From: Clostridia bacterium
GTDB lineage: Bacteria; Bacillota; Clostridia; Oscillospirales; Butyricicoccaceae
Length of the DNA: 41,443 nucleotides
Reading direction: 5' to 3'
Assembly (NCBI GenBank): GCA_017455565.1
Contig: JAFSZV010000004.1
Coordinates: forward strand, 1-41,443
Under the pieces are notes generated by a model, which worked only from the letters and a program-made list of their open reading frames with translations, did no database searches and was not told the DNA's origin. Below, one piece after another: positions 40,265 to 41,443 of this stretch. Made by a program: the position numbers and the translations under genes. Within the stretch, counting starts at the first letter, position 1. Each line of letters opens with the position of its first letter.

Positions 40265-40385
40265 GATGTTTCCGCCGGTAATACATGCACGATCCAGATC
40301 TCGCGGAAGGTGAAATGATGTGCTCAAGCCGACATTCTCCATATTCTTGGAATAAACAGGTTTGATCGGAACAAAGGATCGGCAT
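40251..40385 (-). CDS. 44-residue cysteine-rich protein
   Basis: The short protein M-P-I-L-C-S ... has cysteines at 5, 10, 18 and 33 and a Y-Y-R-R-K tail. The C-x4-C-x7-C-x14-C pattern with C-x-Y after the last cysteine looks like the small metal-binding proteins common in Clostridia (DUF1540-like in style). ATG 40385 has a perfect AGGAGG seven bases upstream, which is the main proof that it is a gene. A plausible promoter lies at 40410-40439. Function unknown. Confidence 0.7.
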   Translation of the reverse strand: MPILCSDQTCLFQEYGECRLEHIISPSARSGSCMYYRRKHQKEL

Positions 40386-40409
40386 AAAAACCTCCTGCGG
40401 TTTTCTTTT

Positions 40410-40439
40410 AGTATGTGATGTTTTCGCCGCGTCATGCAA
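40410..40439 (-). promoter_or_regulatory. Possible promoter of the 44-residue protein
   Basis: TTGCAT (40439-40434) and CATACT (40415-40410) with an 18-bp spacer on the minus strand, about 25 bp before the ATG. Confidence 0.5.
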
Positions 40440-41443
40440 AAAGATCTCGTGAATACGCTTGATCGCAATGGTCGATGACGGTCAGAGAATATCCGGCGGC
40501 GGATTGGCGAGGAGCTGCGGAAGATCTTCGGAAAGAGCGAGCCAACGCTGGAGCGGGCGCAGGCGCTGTGGGACCGGGCCTATGAACAGGCGACGCGGAA
40601 CGCCGAAAACGGGCAAAAAAATACCGCCCGGGAGGGGGCGGAAGCGAGATATAGCGTAAATTCGGCTTTTGCTCGGGAGGTAAAGGAATGGTTTGACAAT
40701 GGGGCGCCCGAAGGAGAACGATTCATTCTTGGGGAGACCGGTGCAGTTTTGCAGGGACTTGGAGCAATCGAAAATGACATTTACATGAATGGTGACAAGA
40801 TCATGGAGATATTGTTCGTTGACCACAAAGAAATGTCACTAGACACGATTCAGAGAATCCCGGAAATTCTGGATGAACCTGTACTGGTGTTGAAAAGTCG
40901 AAATGTAGGACGAGGAAAGTCGGCAAATACAAGACTTGTCATATTTGGTGCGGTCAAGGCGGACAACGGAAAACCTATACTGGCGGTGCTTGACCTTCGA
41001 CCGGTGGAAGGCCACCTTGTTATTGATGACATGCAGAAGATCACCAGTGCGTACACCAAGACAACCACACCTACAGAGTTCATTAGGAACAGTGAGATTC
41101 TCTATGCGGATAAAAAAAGATCCCCCTCGATGCTTAAGACGATAGGCTTCCATGCGCCTATCGAATTGCAACAAAGTGGATCTATAGGTAGTATATCCTA
41201 CAGAAGACAATTTGTCAACATTCAAGGAGAACCATTTTCTTCCGTTGTACGAGAAAGCGAGAAGGAAAACCTTTCCGTTAAAGAGCATTCCGCCGAAAAA
41301 GTCAAGGGAAAGTTTTCCCTTGCGCAGACGCAGAAAGTTTTCCCGCGAACGAAGGGCCGCTCCTTCCGCGGTTACTCGAGCAAAAGCGCACTTTCGCGGG
41401 CGGGATATGCCATGTTTACGGATGACTTTGTTCAAGCGTATGA
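40434..41443 (+). pseudogene. N-terminally truncated phage/ICE protein with MuF C-terminal-like domain (runs off the right edge)
   Basis: One frame is open from 40479 to the window end (321 codons). ATG 40434 is in the same frame but a TGA at 40476-40478 stops it after 14 codons. No ribosome site or credible start lies before the conserved part. From about codon 68 the sequence reads F-I-L-G-E-T-G-A-V-L-Q-G-L-G-A, I-Y-M-N-G-D-K, P-V-L-V-L-K-S, L-V-I-F-G-A-V-K-x-D-N-G-K-P and D-D-M-Q-K-I-T-S-A-Y. I recognise this as the MuF C-terminal domain type found in phage and conjugative-element proteins, some linked to toxin modules. A basic, Ser-rich region follows. GC falls relative to radA. The N-terminus seems to have been lost by recombination at about 40440-40480. 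Confidence 0.65.

Noticed and set aside
40459..40659. Plus-strand open frame beginning M-I-A-M-V-D-D
   Set aside because: It is out of frame with the MuF-like reading frame in the same place, is Arg/Gly-rich as expected of a shadow, and has no ribosome site.

Overview
The window reads as a chromosome segment of a spore-forming Clostridia-class Firmicute, most likely a gut member of the Oscillospirales. The evidence is a moderately high GC content, strong AGGAGG-type ribosome binding sites, TTGACA/TATAAT promoters, sporulation genes (ylbJ, yqfC, yqfD, a SpoIID-domain protein, a CwlD-like amidase) and the Firmicute gene order yqfC-yqfD-phoH-ybeY-era-yqzL-recO. The genus cannot be fixed from the sequence alone. 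Most of the window is ordinary core genome, cut by a few mobile or degenerate patches.

Layout. 1-110 is the tail of a transposase. 188-1381 (-) is a class I/II aminotransferase with its own promoter. 1614-5045 (+) is a response regulator, a sensor kinase and an HtrA-like protein that has lost its catalytic histidine. 5046-5470 holds a broken IS1182-type transposase. 5558-6801 (-) is a small Cys-rich protein and YlbJ. 6864-14056 (+) runs yqfC, yqfD, phoH, ybeY, era, yqzL, recO, mutS2. 14315-17988 is an HPr-like protein with Tyr at position 15, then uvrC, rsmD, coaD and a coiled-coil protein. 18040-20440 is the pxpABC 5-oxoprolinase operon. 20514-21764 is a membrane-anchored RCC1-like repeat protein.

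22011-26441 is the accessory patch: a Nudix hydrolase, an intact IS200/IS605 element (tnpA, tnpB and a probable omega-RNA) apparently inserted between the Nudix gene and its promoter, a 152-bp element with 12-bp perfect inverted ends, and a GntR-ABC ATPase-permease operon. 26453-29886 (-) is a second ABC operon whose permease is fused to a CPBP (CAAX-like) intramembrane protease. A tRNA-Leu(CAG) follows. 30364-31373 pairs an Rrf2 regulator with a rubrerythrin, followed by a small membrane protein. 32092-37167 is spoIID-like, queA, rmuC and tgt. 37233-40212 is yajC, a TIGR04086-type membrane protein, a CwlD-like amidase and radA. After radA come a tiny Cys-rich gene (-) and, at the right edge, a damaged phage/ICE-type protein with a MuF C-terminal-like domain.

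How genes work together: era, ybeY, rsmD, queA and tgt serve ribosome and tRNA maturation. recO, mutS2, uvrC and radA serve DNA repair. ylbJ, yqfC, yqfD, the SpoIID protein and the amidase point to sporulation and cell-wall remodelling. No single large novel system (CRISPR, defence island, biosynthetic cluster) is visible. The best leads are the Tyr15 HPr, the His-less HtrA next to a two-component system, the IS insertion that splits a promoter from its gene, the small inverted-repeat element, the ABC-CPBP fusion and the truncated MuF-like protein at the right edge.
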